Part shown: positions 49,723 to 59,164 of the stretch, in pieces
Layout: every line of letters begins with the position of its first letter
Position numbering within the stretch: the first letter of the stretch is position 1
Assembly (NCBI GenBank): GCA_964454005.1
Contig: CAYVQE010000006.1
Location: forward strand, 1 to 64,000
Reading direction: 5' to 3'
DNA: 64,000 bases
Origin: CAYVQE01 sp964454005
GTDB lineage: Bacteria > Myxococcota > B64-G9
The notes under the pieces: generated by a model
Told to the model about the DNA's origin: nothing
Databases searched by the model: none
Seen by the model: the letters and a program-made list of their open reading frames with translations, nothing else
Position numbers and translations under genes: made by a program

Positions 49723-51053
49723 CGCCCGGTCTCCACAACCCGCAGCGGACGGCGGTTGCGGCCGATGCTGAAGTGCTCGAAGCCGAGCGCCCGCATGCGC
49801 TCGGGGTCGTAGACGTTGCGCCCGTCGAACACCACCGGCGAGCGCAGCAGCTGGCCGATGCGCTCGAAGTCGGGCCGCCGGAACTCGTTCCACTCGGTCA
49901 CCACCACCAGCGCGTCGGCGCCCTCGCAGGCGGCGTAGTTGGACTCGCAACAGGTGACCCGGTCGCCGAGCTGGGCCCGGGCGGTGCCCATGGCCTCGGG
50001 ATCGTAGACCCGCACCGCTGCCCCGGCCGCCAGCAGGTCGGCGATGATCACCAGCGCCGGCGCCTCGCGCACGTCATCGGTGCGCGGCTTGAAGGCCAGG
50101 CCCCAGATGGCGAAGACGCGGCCGGCCAGATCGGGGCCGAAGCGCTGCAGGACGCGCTCGGCCAACAGGTGCTTCTGGCGCTCGTTGACCCGATCGGTGG
50201 CCGCCAGCATGTGCAGCTCGACGCCGTGCTCGTCGCCGGTGCGGGCCAGCGCCCGCACGTCCTTGGGAAAGCACGATCCGCCGTAGCCCACCCCGGGGAA
50301 CAAAAAGGCGTGGCCGATGCGCTCGTCGGCGCCGACGCCGAGGCGCACGCTGTCCACATCCGCGCCCACCGCGTCGCACAGCAGCGCGATCTCGTTCATG
50401 AATGAGATGCGGGCCGCCAGCAGGCCGTTGGCGCAGTACTTGGTCATCTCGGCGCTGGCGTTGTCCATGTACAGGATCGGATTGCCGGTGCGCACGAAGG
50501 GTGCGTACAGGTCGCCCATGATGCGCCGGGCGCGCTCGTCTTCGGTGCCGATGACCACGCGGTCCGGCCGCAGGAAATCGTCGACCGCCGCCCCCTCCTT
50601 GAGAAACTCCGGGTTCGACACCACGCTGACCGGATGCGCCGTGCGGGCCTGTACCGTCGCGCGCACCTCGGCGGCCGTGCCCACCGGCACGGTGCTCTTG
50701 CAGACCACCACCAGCGGCCCGACCATGGCGCGGCCGATCTGATCGGCCACCGCCAGCACGGCGCCCAGGTCGGCCGAGCCGTCGTGGCTCTGCGGCGTGC
50801 CCACGGCGATGAACATCACCTCCACCTGGGCTGCGGCCGGAGCCAGCTCGGTGGTGAACGACAGCCGCCCCTCGCGCAGGTTGCGCGCCAGCAGCTCGGC
50901 CAGCCCCGGCTCGTAGAACGGCACCCGCCCCTGCTCCAGGCAGGCGATCTTGTCGGCGTCGACCTCGACCAGCACCACCTGGTGGCCGGTCTCGGCGAAA
51001 CAGGTCCCCGCCACCAGGCCCACGTACCCGGCACCCACGACCGCGATGCGCAT
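49719..51053 (-). CDS. ugd: UDP-glucose 6-dehydrogenase
   Basis: 444 residues from ATG 51053 (GGAGGTGG upstream). NAD-binding VVGAGYVGLV at the N-terminus, VCKSTVPVGTA, SNPEFLKEGAAVDDF, Lys205/Asn209 in MTKYCANG, catalytic Cys261 in GYGGSCFPKD, and the C-terminal WGLAFKPRTDDVREAP. It makes UDP-glucuronate for envelope or capsular polysaccharides. It is the first gene of the overlapping operon that continues with the epimerase-like, beta-CASP and rimO genes. Confidence 0.96.
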   Translation of the reverse strand: MRIAVVGAGYVGLVAGTCFAETGHQVVLVEVDADKIACLEQGRVPFYEPGLAELLARNLREGRLSFTTELAPAAAQVEVMFIAVGTPQSHDGSADLGAVLAVADQIGRAMVGPLVVVCKSTVPVGTAAEVRATVQARTAHPVSVVSNPEFLKEGAAVDDFLRPDRVVIGTEDERARRIMGDLYAPFVRTGNPILYMDNASAEMTKYCANGLLAARISFMNEIALLCDAVGADVDSVRLGVGADERIGHAFLFPGVGYGGSCFPKDVRALARTGDEHGVELHMLAATDRVNERQKHLLAERVLQRFGPDLAGRVFAIWGLAFKPRTDDVREAPALVIIADLLAAGAAVRVYDPEAMGTARAQLGDRVTCCESNYAACEGADALVVVTEWNEFRRPDFERIGQLLRSPVVFDGRNVYDPERMRALGFEHFSIGRNRRPLRVVETGR

Positions 51054-51163
51054 GCTCCATCCACCTCCTGCCGCGGCGCTTCCCGCGCCGCCGTGCCCCG
51101 GGACTGTAGCACCCGAAGCCGGGGAGCGACAAACCGGTTCGGCAATCGAGGGCCACGGGGCCT

Positions 51164-51826
51164 TCAGGCCGGCCGGATCAGCTCGGGGTCGTCGCGGGCC
51201 GGCGCGTTGACCGCCCGCGAGACGGGGTGGGCGGTCAGCTGCGCGGCCGGCAGCGGCGCCAGCAGCTCGGCCAGCCCGGCCGGCAGCGGCGGCTCGCCGG
51301 ACAACCAGCGGTCCCAGCGCTCGGGCGGCAGGATGGCCGGCATGCGGTGGTGCAGCTCGGCCACCAGCTCGTTGGGCGCGGTGGTGACGATGGTAAAGGT
51401 CAGCAGCGGCTCGGCGCCACCATCCCAGCGCTCCCACAGCCCGGCCAGGGCCATGGGCCCGCCGCTGCGCAGGGCCACGAAGTGGGGCACCTTGGCGCCG
51501 CCGGTCTTTTTCCACTCGTAGAAGCCGTCGGCCGGCACCAAACACCGCCGCCGGCGCAAGGCCACCTTGAAGCTGGGCTTTTCGGCCAGGGTCTCGGCCC
51601 GGGCGTTGATCAGGCGCTTGCCCATCTTCTCGTCCCGGGCCCAGGACGGCACCAGGCCCCAGCGCATCAGACCGCAGCGGCGCTCGGCGCCGCGGGCCAG
51701 CACCACCGGCAGCTGCTGGCCGGGCGCCGCGTTGTAGCGCGGGGGCAGCTCGTCCGGCGCGGCGCTCAAGCCGAAGGCCTCGATGAGCTGCTGCAGCGGG
51801 CTGAAGATGGCGAAGCGGCCGCACAT
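51164..51826 (-). CDS. SRAP-domain protein (HMCES/YedK-like) abasic-site DNA-protein crosslinker
   Basis: 220 residues from ATG 51826, so that Cys2 of MCGRFA becomes the N-terminus after Met removal, as required in this family; a 43-codon extension is therefore rejected. RYNAAPGQ, INARAETLAEKPSFK, CLVPADGFYEWKK and the ELHHRMPAILPPERW segment with the conserved His complete the active site. It shields abasic sites in single-stranded DNA by a thiazolidine link. It is transcribed divergently from the tonB-system operon, and 110 bp upstream of ugd. Confidence 0.95.
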   Translation of the reverse strand: MCGRFAIFSPLQQLIEAFGLSAAPDELPPRYNAAPGQQLPVVLARGAERRCGLMRWGLVPSWARDEKMGKRLINARAETLAEKPSFKVALRRRRCLVPADGFYEWKKTGGAKVPHFVALRSGGPMALAGLWERWDGGAEPLLTFTIVTTAPNELVAELHHRMPAILPPERWDRWLSGEPPLPAGLAELLAPLPAAQLTAHPVSRAVNAPARDDPELIRPA

Positions 51827-52054
51827 GGCAGCAGGATAGCGCAGCCGGAGCCCGGCGAACATCCTCCGGATGGGATTCTCCACAAGGCAACGATTTTGCT
51901 GTTGTCTAATTTTTTTCTCGAAACTGGCCCACCTGGATATTGACAGGATGCTCAAAATGAAGACCTTACCCGCGCGGCGGCGACCCGCCCGGGTAAGCGG
52001 CCGCAGGCGCTAGAGGTTCGACGGACGACTGGACTGGATTCGGGGAGGTGGGCG

Positions 52055-52732
52055 ATGCTCACGGAACGATTGCTGCAATTTGCCCTGGTGGGCGCCGAGT
52101 GGGTCTTGTGGCTGCTGATCGGGCTTTCGGTCTTCTCGGCCTGGGTGGTCATCGACCGGCTGGTGCTGTTCGCGCGCACCCGCGAGAAGATCCAGGCGCT
52201 GGAGCCACGGCTGACCAAGGCGCTGAGCGAGTGCGACATGGCGGCGGCCGAGCGCGAGGTGGGCCGCGACAGCTTCGTGCGCAACGTGCTGCGCGCCGGC
52301 ATCCAGGCGGTGCGCCGCGGCGCGCGGGACAACGACGCGGTCGAGCAGGCCATGCTGGGGGCCATCGCCCGCGAGCGGGCGCGCTACGAGGCGCGCTTGA
52401 CGCCGCTGGGCACCATCGGCAACAACGCACCCTTCATCGGGCTGTTCGGCACCGTGCTGGGCATCATCCAGGCCTTCCACCAGCTCGGCCAGTTCGACGC
52501 CACCCAGGCCGCCTCGAACCAGCTGATCATGGCCGCCATCGGCGAGGCCCTGGTGGCCACCGGGGTGGGCATCATGGTGGCCATCCCGGCGGTGGCCGCG
52601 TTCAACTGGGCCAAGTCCAACATCGGCGCCCGGCTCAAGCACGCCGAGTCGCTGATGCGGGTGGTGCTCGCCGGGGCGGCCAAGTACTCCTGCGCCGAGG
52701 CCGAAGACCAGGCGCCGGCCGATACCGCCTGA
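52055..52732 (+). CDS. exbB: ExbB/TolQ-family proton-channel protein
   Basis: 225 residues from ATG 52055 (GGGGAGG upstream). Three membrane segments: residues about 12-35, and the pair in the TolQ/ExbB core with GTIGNNAPFIGLFGTVLGII and GEALVATGVGIMVAIPAVAAF. With ExbD it forms the proton-driven motor that energises TonB. First gene of a seven-gene plus-strand cluster. Confidence 0.93.
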   Translation: MLTERLLQFALVGAEWVLWLLIGLSVFSAWVVIDRLVLFARTREKIQALEPRLTKALSECDMAAAEREVGRDSFVRNVLRAGIQAVRRGARDNDAVEQAMLGAIARERARYEARLTPLGTIGNNAPFIGLFGTVLGIIQAFHQLGQFDATQAASNQLIMAAIGEALVATGVGIMVAIPAVAAFNWAKSNIGARLKHAESLMRVVLAGAAKYSCAEAEDQAPADTA

Positions 52733-52745
52733 GACGAGGTGCGCC

Positions 52746-53186
52746 ATGGCCCACGGCACCCAGGACAACGACGACATCATCAGCGGCATCAACGTCACCC
52801 CGCTGGTCGACATCGTGCTGGTGATCCTGATCATCTTCATCGTCACCGCCTCCTTCGTGTTCCGCAACACCATGGACATGCAGCTGCCCCGGTCGGCCAG
52901 CGCCGAGCAGCGCACCGGCGGCCTGCTCAACCTGGCGCTGACCGCCGACGGCGAGCTGCTGATCGACGGCCAGCCGGCCGCCGAACGGGACATCGCCGCG
53001 GCGGTGCGCAACGCGCGAGACGAACTCGACCGCAAGGGCGCGGGCGGTGAGGTCAGCGCCTTCGTCTCGGCCGACGTGGCCACCCAGTACGGCCGCTTCG
53101 CCCGGGTGGTCGACCGGCTGCGGCTGGCCGGGGTGGCCGAAATCGCACTCGACACCCAGCCGCTGGATCTCGACGAGGTACGCTGA
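52746..53186 (+). CDS. exbD: ExbD/TolR-family protein
   Basis: 146 residues from ATG 52746. A single membrane segment carries the proton-binding Asp22 in NVTPLVDIVLVILIIF. The periplasmic domain follows with FVSADVATQYGRFARVVDRL. The stop overlaps the tonB start by one base. Confidence 0.93.
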   Translation: MAHGTQDNDDIISGINVTPLVDIVLVILIIFIVTASFVFRNTMDMQLPRSASAEQRTGGLLNLALTADGELLIDGQPAAERDIAAAVRNARDELDRKGAGGEVSAFVSADVATQYGRFARVVDRLRLAGVAEIALDTQPLDLDEVR

Positions 53187-54206
53187 TGGGCCGGGGGCGC
53201 GCATGGATCCGCGGCCACAGCGCCGTCGGGTTGTTCGGCGCGCTGGCGCTGCATGGCGCCATGCTGGGCGTGCTGTTCGCCGCCGACCCGCCCCGGCCAC
53301 ACATCGAGCCGCGGCGGCCGCCGGTGCGCATCTCGCTGCAGCAGCGCGAGCGGCCGGCGGTCGAGAAGCCGGAGCCGAAAGCGCCGCCGGAGNNNNNNNN
53401 NNNNNNNNNNNNNNNNNNNNNNNNNNNNNNNNNNNNNNNNNNNNNNNNNNNNNNNNNNNNNNNNNNNNNNNNNNNNNNNNNNNNNNNNNNNNGAGAAGAA
53501 GGTGGAGAAGAAGCCAGAACCGAAGCCGCAGCCGAAGAAGCGGCCGGAGAAAAAACCGCGACCGAGGAAGACGCCCGCCAAGCGGGTGGAGAAGAAGATC
53601 GCCAAGAAGGAGCCGAAGGAGCAGCCGGCCAAGGCGCCTGAAGAAGTGAAGAGCCCGCCGTCGCCGCCTTCGCCGCCTTCGGCGGCTACGGCGGCTATGG
53701 CGGACGCACCGGCTCCGCCGGTGCGCAAATTCACCGTCTCCATGGAGGCCACGATCAGCTCCGGCGGGGTGGCGGTGCCGACCGCACCCGCCGGCCAGGC
53801 CTGGGCCTACGGTTCAGCCGACGGTGCGGCCGACGCGCCGCGCGCTGTGGGCGGCCGCCCGGATGGCGTCGCCGGCGGCACCGGCGACGGCGCCGGCCGG
53901 CCGCTGCGGGCAGCCGAGGTGACCAGCCTGCCGGAGCTCGTCGACCAGCCCGCGGCCGGCGAGATGCGGGCCCTCTACCCGGCGGCCGCCCGCCGCGACG
54001 GCATCGAAGCCGATGTGAAGCTGCGCATCCTGGTCTCGGCCCGCGGCGAGGTGGTGCGGGTGCGGCTGCTGCGCCCGGCCGGCGAGGGCTTCGACGACGC
54101 CGCCCGCCAGCTGGTCCAGCGCTTCCGCTTCCGGCCCGGCCAGCGCGACGGCCGGCCGGTGGCGGTCTGGATCCCCTGGACCTACAAGTTCCGATTGGAC
54201 GGTTAG
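53186..54206 (+). CDS. tonB: TonB energy transducer (interrupted by assembly gap)
   Basis: ATG 53186. A membrane anchor (VGLFGALALHGAMLGVLFAA) is followed by a Pro/Lys-rich region that contains the 100-N gap at 53393-53492; sequence on both sides is in the same type of repeat (EKPEPKAPPE, then EKKVEKKPEPKPQPKKRPEK). Sixty-nine codons precede and 237 residues follow the gap. Both edges lie on codon boundaries, so the real gap should be a multiple of three. The C-terminal TonB domain is intact: LYPAAARRDGIEADVKLRIL, VVRVRLLRPAGEGFDDAARQ, FRFRPGQRDGRPVAVW. It links the ExbBD motor to the receptor encoded 5 bp downstream. Confidence 0.88.
53393..53492. other. Assembly gap, 100 N
   Basis: Run of exactly 100 undetermined bases in the Pro/Lys repeat of tonB. 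The size is a placeholder; it is not compatible with the frame on its two sides. Confidence 0.98.
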
Positions 54207-54210
54207 CGCC

Positions 54211-56880
54211 ATGAGAACCATCACCATCGGTGTCCTGATCGCCTGCAGCCTGCTCTGCTGGACGGCCCGCGCAGCCGCCCAGCCCGTCGACCGACCTCCG
54301 CGGTCCGACGAACCCGCCCCCGGGGGTGAGGCGCCCGCCTCGCCCCCGGGGGCAGCGCCTGCGGAGCAACCGCAGCAGGAACCCGCACAGCCCAGCCTGG
54401 TGCGCCCGCCCCAACTCGAGGCTCTGGTGCCGGCCGAGCTGCCGCCGCAGACCGAATTCCCGGCACCCGAGGTCGAGGTGCTGCTGTCGATCGAGGTCGA
54501 CGCCAGCGGCGCGGTGACCGGGGTGCGCGTCGAGCAGGGCCCCGGCGAGCCCTTCGACAGCGCCGCCCGCCGGGCGGCCGAGCAGTTCCGCTTCACACCG
54601 GCACTGCTGTCGAACGGCGAGCAGGTGCCGGTCAGCATCACCTTCCGCATGCGCATCACCGAGCCGCCGCCGCCCCCGCCGCCACCGGTGCAGTTCGACG
54701 GCCGCCTGCTCGAGCGCGGCACCCGCAGCCCGCTGGCCGGCGTGGAGGTGGTCGCTTTACCCGCCGAAGCCACCGCCGAAGGCGGTGGCGAAGGCGGGAC
54801 CGAAGCCGTGACCGACGAGCAGGGCCGCTTTGCACTGGCCGTGCCGGCCGAGCGCTTTTTCATCGTGGCCCGGCCCGCCGGCCACGAGCAGCTCGAGGCC
54901 GAGGTGGTGGCCAGCGCCGGCGAGCAGCGCGAAGAGGTGTTCTACCTCGAGTCCGCGGGCGGCCGCTTCGAGACCGTGGTGCGCTCCGAACGCACGCGGC
55001 GCGAGGTCACCCGCCAGGTCATCCGCAAGGAGGTGGTCGAGCGGCTGCCGGGCACGCAGGGCGACACGCTCAAGGTGGTGCAGAACCTGCCCGGCACCGC
55101 CCGGGCGCCCTTTTTGGGCGGGCAGCTGATCCTGCGCGGCGCCAGCCCCGGCGACAGCCGCATCTTTCTCGAGGGCCAGGAGATCCCCATCCTCTACCAC
55201 TTCGGCGCCCTGCGCAGCACCTTCAACAGCGCCTTTCTGGAAGCGGTCGAGTTCATCCCCGGCAACTTCGGCCCCCAGTACGGCCGCGCCATGGGCGGCA
55301 TCGTCGACGTGCGGGTGCGCGACCCGGCGGCCGACATGTTCCGCGGTGAGATCGACATCAACCTGTACGACGCCGGCTTCCGGCTCGAGGGCCCGCTCAG
55401 CGATGACTGGGCCGTCGGCGGCGCCTTCCACCGCTCCTGGGTCGACACCTTCATCTCGGCGGTGGTGCCGGCCGACGCCAACCTGAGCTTCGACACCGCG
55501 CCGCGCTACTACGACTACCAGCTGCTGGCCACCTGGAAGCCGGACGCCAACCGCAAGCTGCGCCTGCTGGGCTACGGCTCGCTGGACAAGCTGGCGCTGC
55601 TGTTCGACGAGCCGGCCGGCGATCCCAAGATCCGCGGCTCGCTGCGAGGGCGCATCATGTTCCACGCGCTGCAGGGCGCATACTCCCACCGCTTCTCGCC
55701 GGCGCTGAGCCAGGAGACCTCGCTGCAGTTCGGCTACCAGGAGATCCGCACCGACATCGGCCCCGAGCTGTTCTTCAACCTCGGCATCTGGCGGCTGTCG
55801 CTGCGCTCCGGCTGGAGCTACCAGGCACTGGATTGGCTGACCGTGCGCGCCGGCATCGACATGCGCCTCGACTGGGTGGAGCTGGAGGCCAACTCGCCGC
55901 TGCGGCCGCTCGAGGGCGAGCAGGCGCCACCGGTGTCGACCCAGCAGGTGTTCGGCGTCTCCGAACAGACCACCCTGTTCGAACCGGCGCTGTTCGCCGA
56001 GCTCGACTTGCGGCCGCTGGACGGGCTGCAGATCACCCCCAGCCTGCGGGTGGATTACTACCGCAACATCGACCGCTGGACCTTCGACCCGCGCCTGATG
56101 GCGCGCTACGAGGTCCACCCGGGCACCGTGCTCAAGGGCGGGGTGGGCTACTACCAGCAGCCGCCGACCGCGGATCAAGCGGTGCCGGAGCTGGGCAACC
56201 CGAAGCTCGAGGCCCTGCGTTCGAGCCACTCCAGCCTCGGCATCGAGCAGACCGTGATCGACGGGCTGACCGTGGAGCTGGCCGGATTCTACAAGTGGCT
56301 CGATCGGCAGGTGATCCGCAATCCGGTCTTCTTCGCCGACCCGAGCGCGCCGCCGTACATCAACGGCGGCACCGGCCGCATCCTGGGCCTGGAGCTGCTG
56401 GTCAAAGCGCAGGTGGGCGATTTCCAGGGCTGGTTGGCCTATACCTACCAGCGTTCCTACCGCAGCGACGGCCCCGATGCCGACGAGCGGCCCTTCGACT
56501 TCGATCAGCCGCACATTTTGACCGCGGTCGGCTCCTATCGCATCGGCTGGGGCGTCACCGCCGGGCTGCGTTTCCAGCTGGTCTCGGGCAACCCGGCCAC
56601 CCCGGTGGTGGGCGCCATCTACGACGCCAACAGCGACACCTGGGTGCCGCTGTTCGGCCCGACCAACTCCGAGCGGCTGCCGCTGTTCCACCAGCTCGAC
56701 GTGCGCATCGACAAGGAGTTCGTATTCGACCGCTGGAAGCTGGCGCTATACCTCGAGGTGGTCAACCTCTACAACCAGGGCAACGCCGAGGGCTTCCAGT
56801 ACAACTTCGACTACTCGGAGCGCCAGCGCCTGACCGGCCTGCCGGTGCTGCCCATCCTGGGCGTCAAGGGAGAGTGGTGA
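54211..56880 (+). CDS. TonB-dependent receptor with an added TonB-C-terminal-like domain
   Basis: 889 residues from ATG 54211. Signal peptide, a Pro-rich linker, then a TonB-C-terminal-like domain at about 66-149 (VEVLLSIEVDASGAVTGVRV, AARRAAEQFRFTPALLSNGE), a run of eight Pro, a carboxypeptidase-regulatory-like domain at 160-247, a possible TonB box near 252-258, the plug (ERLPGTQGDTLKVVQNLPGT, FLGGQLILRGASPGDSRIFL) and a 22-strand-type barrel ending KGEW. It takes up an unknown ligand across the outer membrane. Having its own TonB-like domain is odd because the real TonB is encoded next to it. Confidence 0.9.
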   Translation: MRTITIGVLIACSLLCWTARAAAQPVDRPPRSDEPAPGGEAPASPPGAAPAEQPQQEPAQPSLVRPPQLEALVPAELPPQTEFPAPEVEVLLSIEVDASGAVTGVRVEQGPGEPFDSAARRAAEQFRFTPALLSNGEQVPVSITFRMRITEPPPPPPPPVQFDGRLLERGTRSPLAGVEVVALPAEATAEGGGEGGTEAVTDEQGRFALAVPAERFFIVARPAGHEQLEAEVVASAGEQREEVFYLESAGGRFETVVRSERTRREVTRQVIRKEVVERLPGTQGDTLKVVQNLPGTARAPFLGGQLILRGASPGDSRIFLEGQEIPILYHFGALRSTFNSAFLEAVEFIPGNFGPQYGRAMGGIVDVRVRDPAADMFRGEIDINLYDAGFRLEGPLSDDWAVGGAFHRSWVDTFISAVVPADANLSFDTAPRYYDYQLLATWKPDANRKLRLLGYGSLDKLALLFDEPAGDPKIRGSLRGRIMFHALQGAYSHRFSPALSQETSLQFGYQEIRTDIGPELFFNLGIWRLSLRSGWSYQALDWLTVRAGIDMRLDWVELEANSPLRPLEGEQAPPVSTQQVFGVSEQTTLFEPALFAELDLRPLDGLQITPSLRVDYYRNIDRWTFDPRLMARYEVHPGTVLKGGVGYYQQPPTADQAVPELGNPKLEALRSSHSSLGIEQTVIDGLTVELAGFYKWLDRQVIRNPVFFADPSAPPYINGGTGRILGLELLVKAQVGDFQGWLAYTYQRSYRSDGPDADERPFDFDQPHILTAVGSYRIGWGVTAGLRFQLVSGNPATPVVGAIYDANSDTWVPLFGPTNSERLPLFHQLDVRIDKEFVFDRWKLALYLEVVNLYNQGNAEGFQYNFDYSERQRLTGLPVLPILGVKGEW

Positions 56881-57746
56881 TGCACAGCGTCCGCCATGCG
56901 ATCCGGGCATCGTTGCTGCTGGCGGCCCTGTGGGCCGGCGGCTGCGGGGCCGACTTCGCCCCGGCCTCCTACCTCGACGGGCTGCGGGTGCTGGCCATCG
57001 AGGCCGAACCGCTGGAAGTCGGGCCGGGAGAGCAGCTGCGGCTCGAGCCCTTCGTCTACCTGCCGCCCGACGAAGAGGTGACGGCCCAGTCGTGGACCTT
57101 CTGCCCCTTCACCCTGGGCGCCCAGGCCGGCTACGCATGCGCCGTGCCCGAATGCCAGCAGCAGCTGGCGGCCGCAGCCGACGGCGCGCTGGCGAGCCAG
57201 CCCTTCGCCCTGGCCCTCGAGTGCGCCGAGCGCTTCGCCGGCGAGCAGCCGCCGGAAGGGCTGCCGGACGAGCTGCCCGAGCGGATCGAGATGAGCTACC
57301 GCTACCGGGTCAGCGCCACCTCGGGCGCCGAGCGCCAGGCGGTGATGCGGGTGCCGGTCTACCCGCAGGGCGCGGACGAGCCGCGCAATGGCCCGCCGCG
57401 CATCGCCGAGGTGCGCATCGGCGGCCAGCCGGTGAGCGCCGGCCAACGGCTGGCGCCGGTGGGGGCCGAGGACGAGCTGATGGTGCGCCTGGCGGTGGAA
57501 CCGGGCTCGATGGACAGCTACACCGATGCGGCCGGCCGCGAGCTGGTCGAAGAACCCATCGTGTCCCTGTTCGCCAGCGCCGGCCGCTTCGAACTCGAGC
57601 GGGCCGCCGGCCTGGAAGTCGAAGTCGCCTGGCGGGCGAAGAAGCTCGAACCCGATCAAACCGAGGCGGCCCTCTACGCCGTGGTGCGCGACCTGCGCGG
57701 CGGCCAGACCGTGGCCGGACCCTACTGGATTCCCATCCTGCGCTGA
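56880..57746 (+). CDS. Lipoprotein of unknown function in the tonB operon
   Basis: 288 residues from ATG 56880; the start overlaps the receptor stop (TGATG). Lipobox AGGC. The mature chain has alternating beta-rich segments (LRVLAIEAEPLEVGPGEQLR, VEVAWRAKKLEPDQTEA) and four Cys in a segment near 78-120 that could pair. Similar receptor-linked lipoproteins help surface binding of the ligand; here this is inference from position only. Confidence 0.7.
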   Translation: MHSVRHAIRASLLLAALWAGGCGADFAPASYLDGLRVLAIEAEPLEVGPGEQLRLEPFVYLPPDEEVTAQSWTFCPFTLGAQAGYACAVPECQQQLAAAADGALASQPFALALECAERFAGEQPPEGLPDELPERIEMSYRYRVSATSGAERQAVMRVPVYPQGADEPRNGPPRIAEVRIGGQPVSAGQRLAPVGAEDELMVRLAVEPGSMDSYTDAAGRELVEEPIVSLFASAGRFELERAAGLEVEVAWRAKKLEPDQTEAALYAVVRDLRGGQTVAGPYWIPILR

Positions 57747-57813
57747 GCGGCTTGACCCCGGCGGCGAGCGGGTGCTACCTAGCCGAAACGTTTTTCAGCC
57801 CCGGGGATGGACC

Positions 57814-59148
57814 ATGCGCAAACACCGAATGCTCTGGATGGCCGGCTTGCTGCCGTTGTTGGCGGCGGCCCCGGCCGCGGCCCAGCAGGCGCCGCGGCTG
57901 TACCTGCAGGACATCGAGCCCAAGGGCGTCGCACCGCAGGTGGCGGCCGCGCTGACCGATCTGCTGGAGCTCGAGATCGAGCGCGGCGGCCTGTTCGAGG
58001 TGGTCAGCCAACAGGATCTGCGCCGGCTGCTGAAGGTCAACGAGCAGCAGATGCTGCTCGGGCTGGACGAGGGCTGGGAGGAGCGCATGGCCGCGCTGGC
58101 GCGCCAGGTCGACGCACCCTACGCCCTGGCCGCCTCGGTGGGTGAGGTGGGCCGGGCCACGGTGCTGGCGCTGCGCCTGCTCGACGTCCAGCGCATGGAG
58201 GTGGTGCGCCGGGTCAACCAGACCCTGGTCGGCGACCAGACGGGCCTGATCGGCTCGCTGCGCGCCGCCGCGCTGGCCCTCAACCTGGAACAAAAGGGCG
58301 TAACCCCCGACCTGAGCGAGCAGCTGATCGACGAGCTGCGCATCGCCGAAAAGCCCAAGACCCTGTTTCTGGCCCTGTCGCCGGTCTACGAGGTGCCGCT
58401 GGGAGAACAGCGCGACGAAGCCGGACTGGTCGTGATGCGCCCTGCCTATTTGGGATTCCGTCTCGACGCCGAGCTTCCCATCTGGAAGTGGATCCGTGTG
58501 TTCGGCGCCCTGGGGGCGGGGTTTTCTCTCGAGGCCGAGAGCTTTCATGAGACCAACGATCTGATCTTGTTCTACGAGGGCGGCCAAAATCCAACGGACC
58601 ACCTGTTACAAGCCTCGGCCCTTTCGGTCAAATACGATTCCTTCCGCATCCCCTTCCACGCAGGCATCAAAGCGGTACCGGCCACCGGTCGCTTTCTGCC
58701 CTATGCCCTCATCGCGTTGGGCCTCTCTTACCAACGCTTCAAGGTCGGTTCTGCGAATCTGGATCTGGCCCACGAACAACGAGGTGACGAAAACGAAACC
58801 ATCGACTGCCGGCCGCCACTGGCTTCGAGCACTCTTGAGGCCAATAGAGACATCAAGCTTTGTATTTTAGACGACATGCCACTGAGCCCGCAGAGGGACA
58901 TCTCGGAATTCGGCATCGAAGCCACCGCAGCGCTTGGAATGGAGTGGTTGCTGAGCCACCATCTGGGGCTCAAGGCGGAAATCCGCTACGTGTTCACCCA
59001 TCTCCTCAAGCCGGACGCGGACCTACGCCTGCAGATGACCGGCGAGCTACCCACCGAGCAGGGCCGCGCGGAGGCGAACAAGCTACTGGGCCTCAAGAAT
59101 CTACACCACCGAGTTGCATTCTCCGTCGGACTGATCGCATATTGGTGA
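57814..59148 (+). CDS. Exported protein with CsgG/TolB-like N-terminal half and beta-barrel-like C-terminal half
   Basis: 444 residues from ATG 57814. Signal peptide ending AAAQQ. Residues about 25-175 look like the TolB-N/CsgG-like amphipathic fold seen in Myxococcota (LTDLLELEIERGGLFEVVSQ, then ALARQVDAPYALAASVGEVG). Residues about 190-444 read as beta-strand-rich with aromatic ends (FGALGAGFSLEAESF, PYALIALGLSYQRF) and end AYW, like a small outer-membrane barrel. From about 58400 onward the DNA is less GC-rich than the first half. Function unknown; it follows the lipoprotein gene by 67 bp. Confidence 0.65.
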   Translation: MRKHRMLWMAGLLPLLAAAPAAAQQAPRLYLQDIEPKGVAPQVAAALTDLLELEIERGGLFEVVSQQDLRRLLKVNEQQMLLGLDEGWEERMAALARQVDAPYALAASVGEVGRATVLALRLLDVQRMEVVRRVNQTLVGDQTGLIGSLRAAALALNLEQKGVTPDLSEQLIDELRIAEKPKTLFLALSPVYEVPLGEQRDEAGLVVMRPAYLGFRLDAELPIWKWIRVFGALGAGFSLEAESFHETNDLILFYEGGQNPTDHLLQASALSVKYDSFRIPFHAGIKAVPATGRFLPYALIALGLSYQRFKVGSANLDLAHEQRGDENETIDCRPPLASSTLEANRDIKLCILDDMPLSPQRDISEFGIEATAALGMEWLLSHHLGLKAEIRYVFTHLLKPDADLRLQMTGELPTEQGRAEANKLLGLKNLHHRVAFSVGLIAYW

Positions 59149-59164
59149 ACACTGGGAGGAACGC

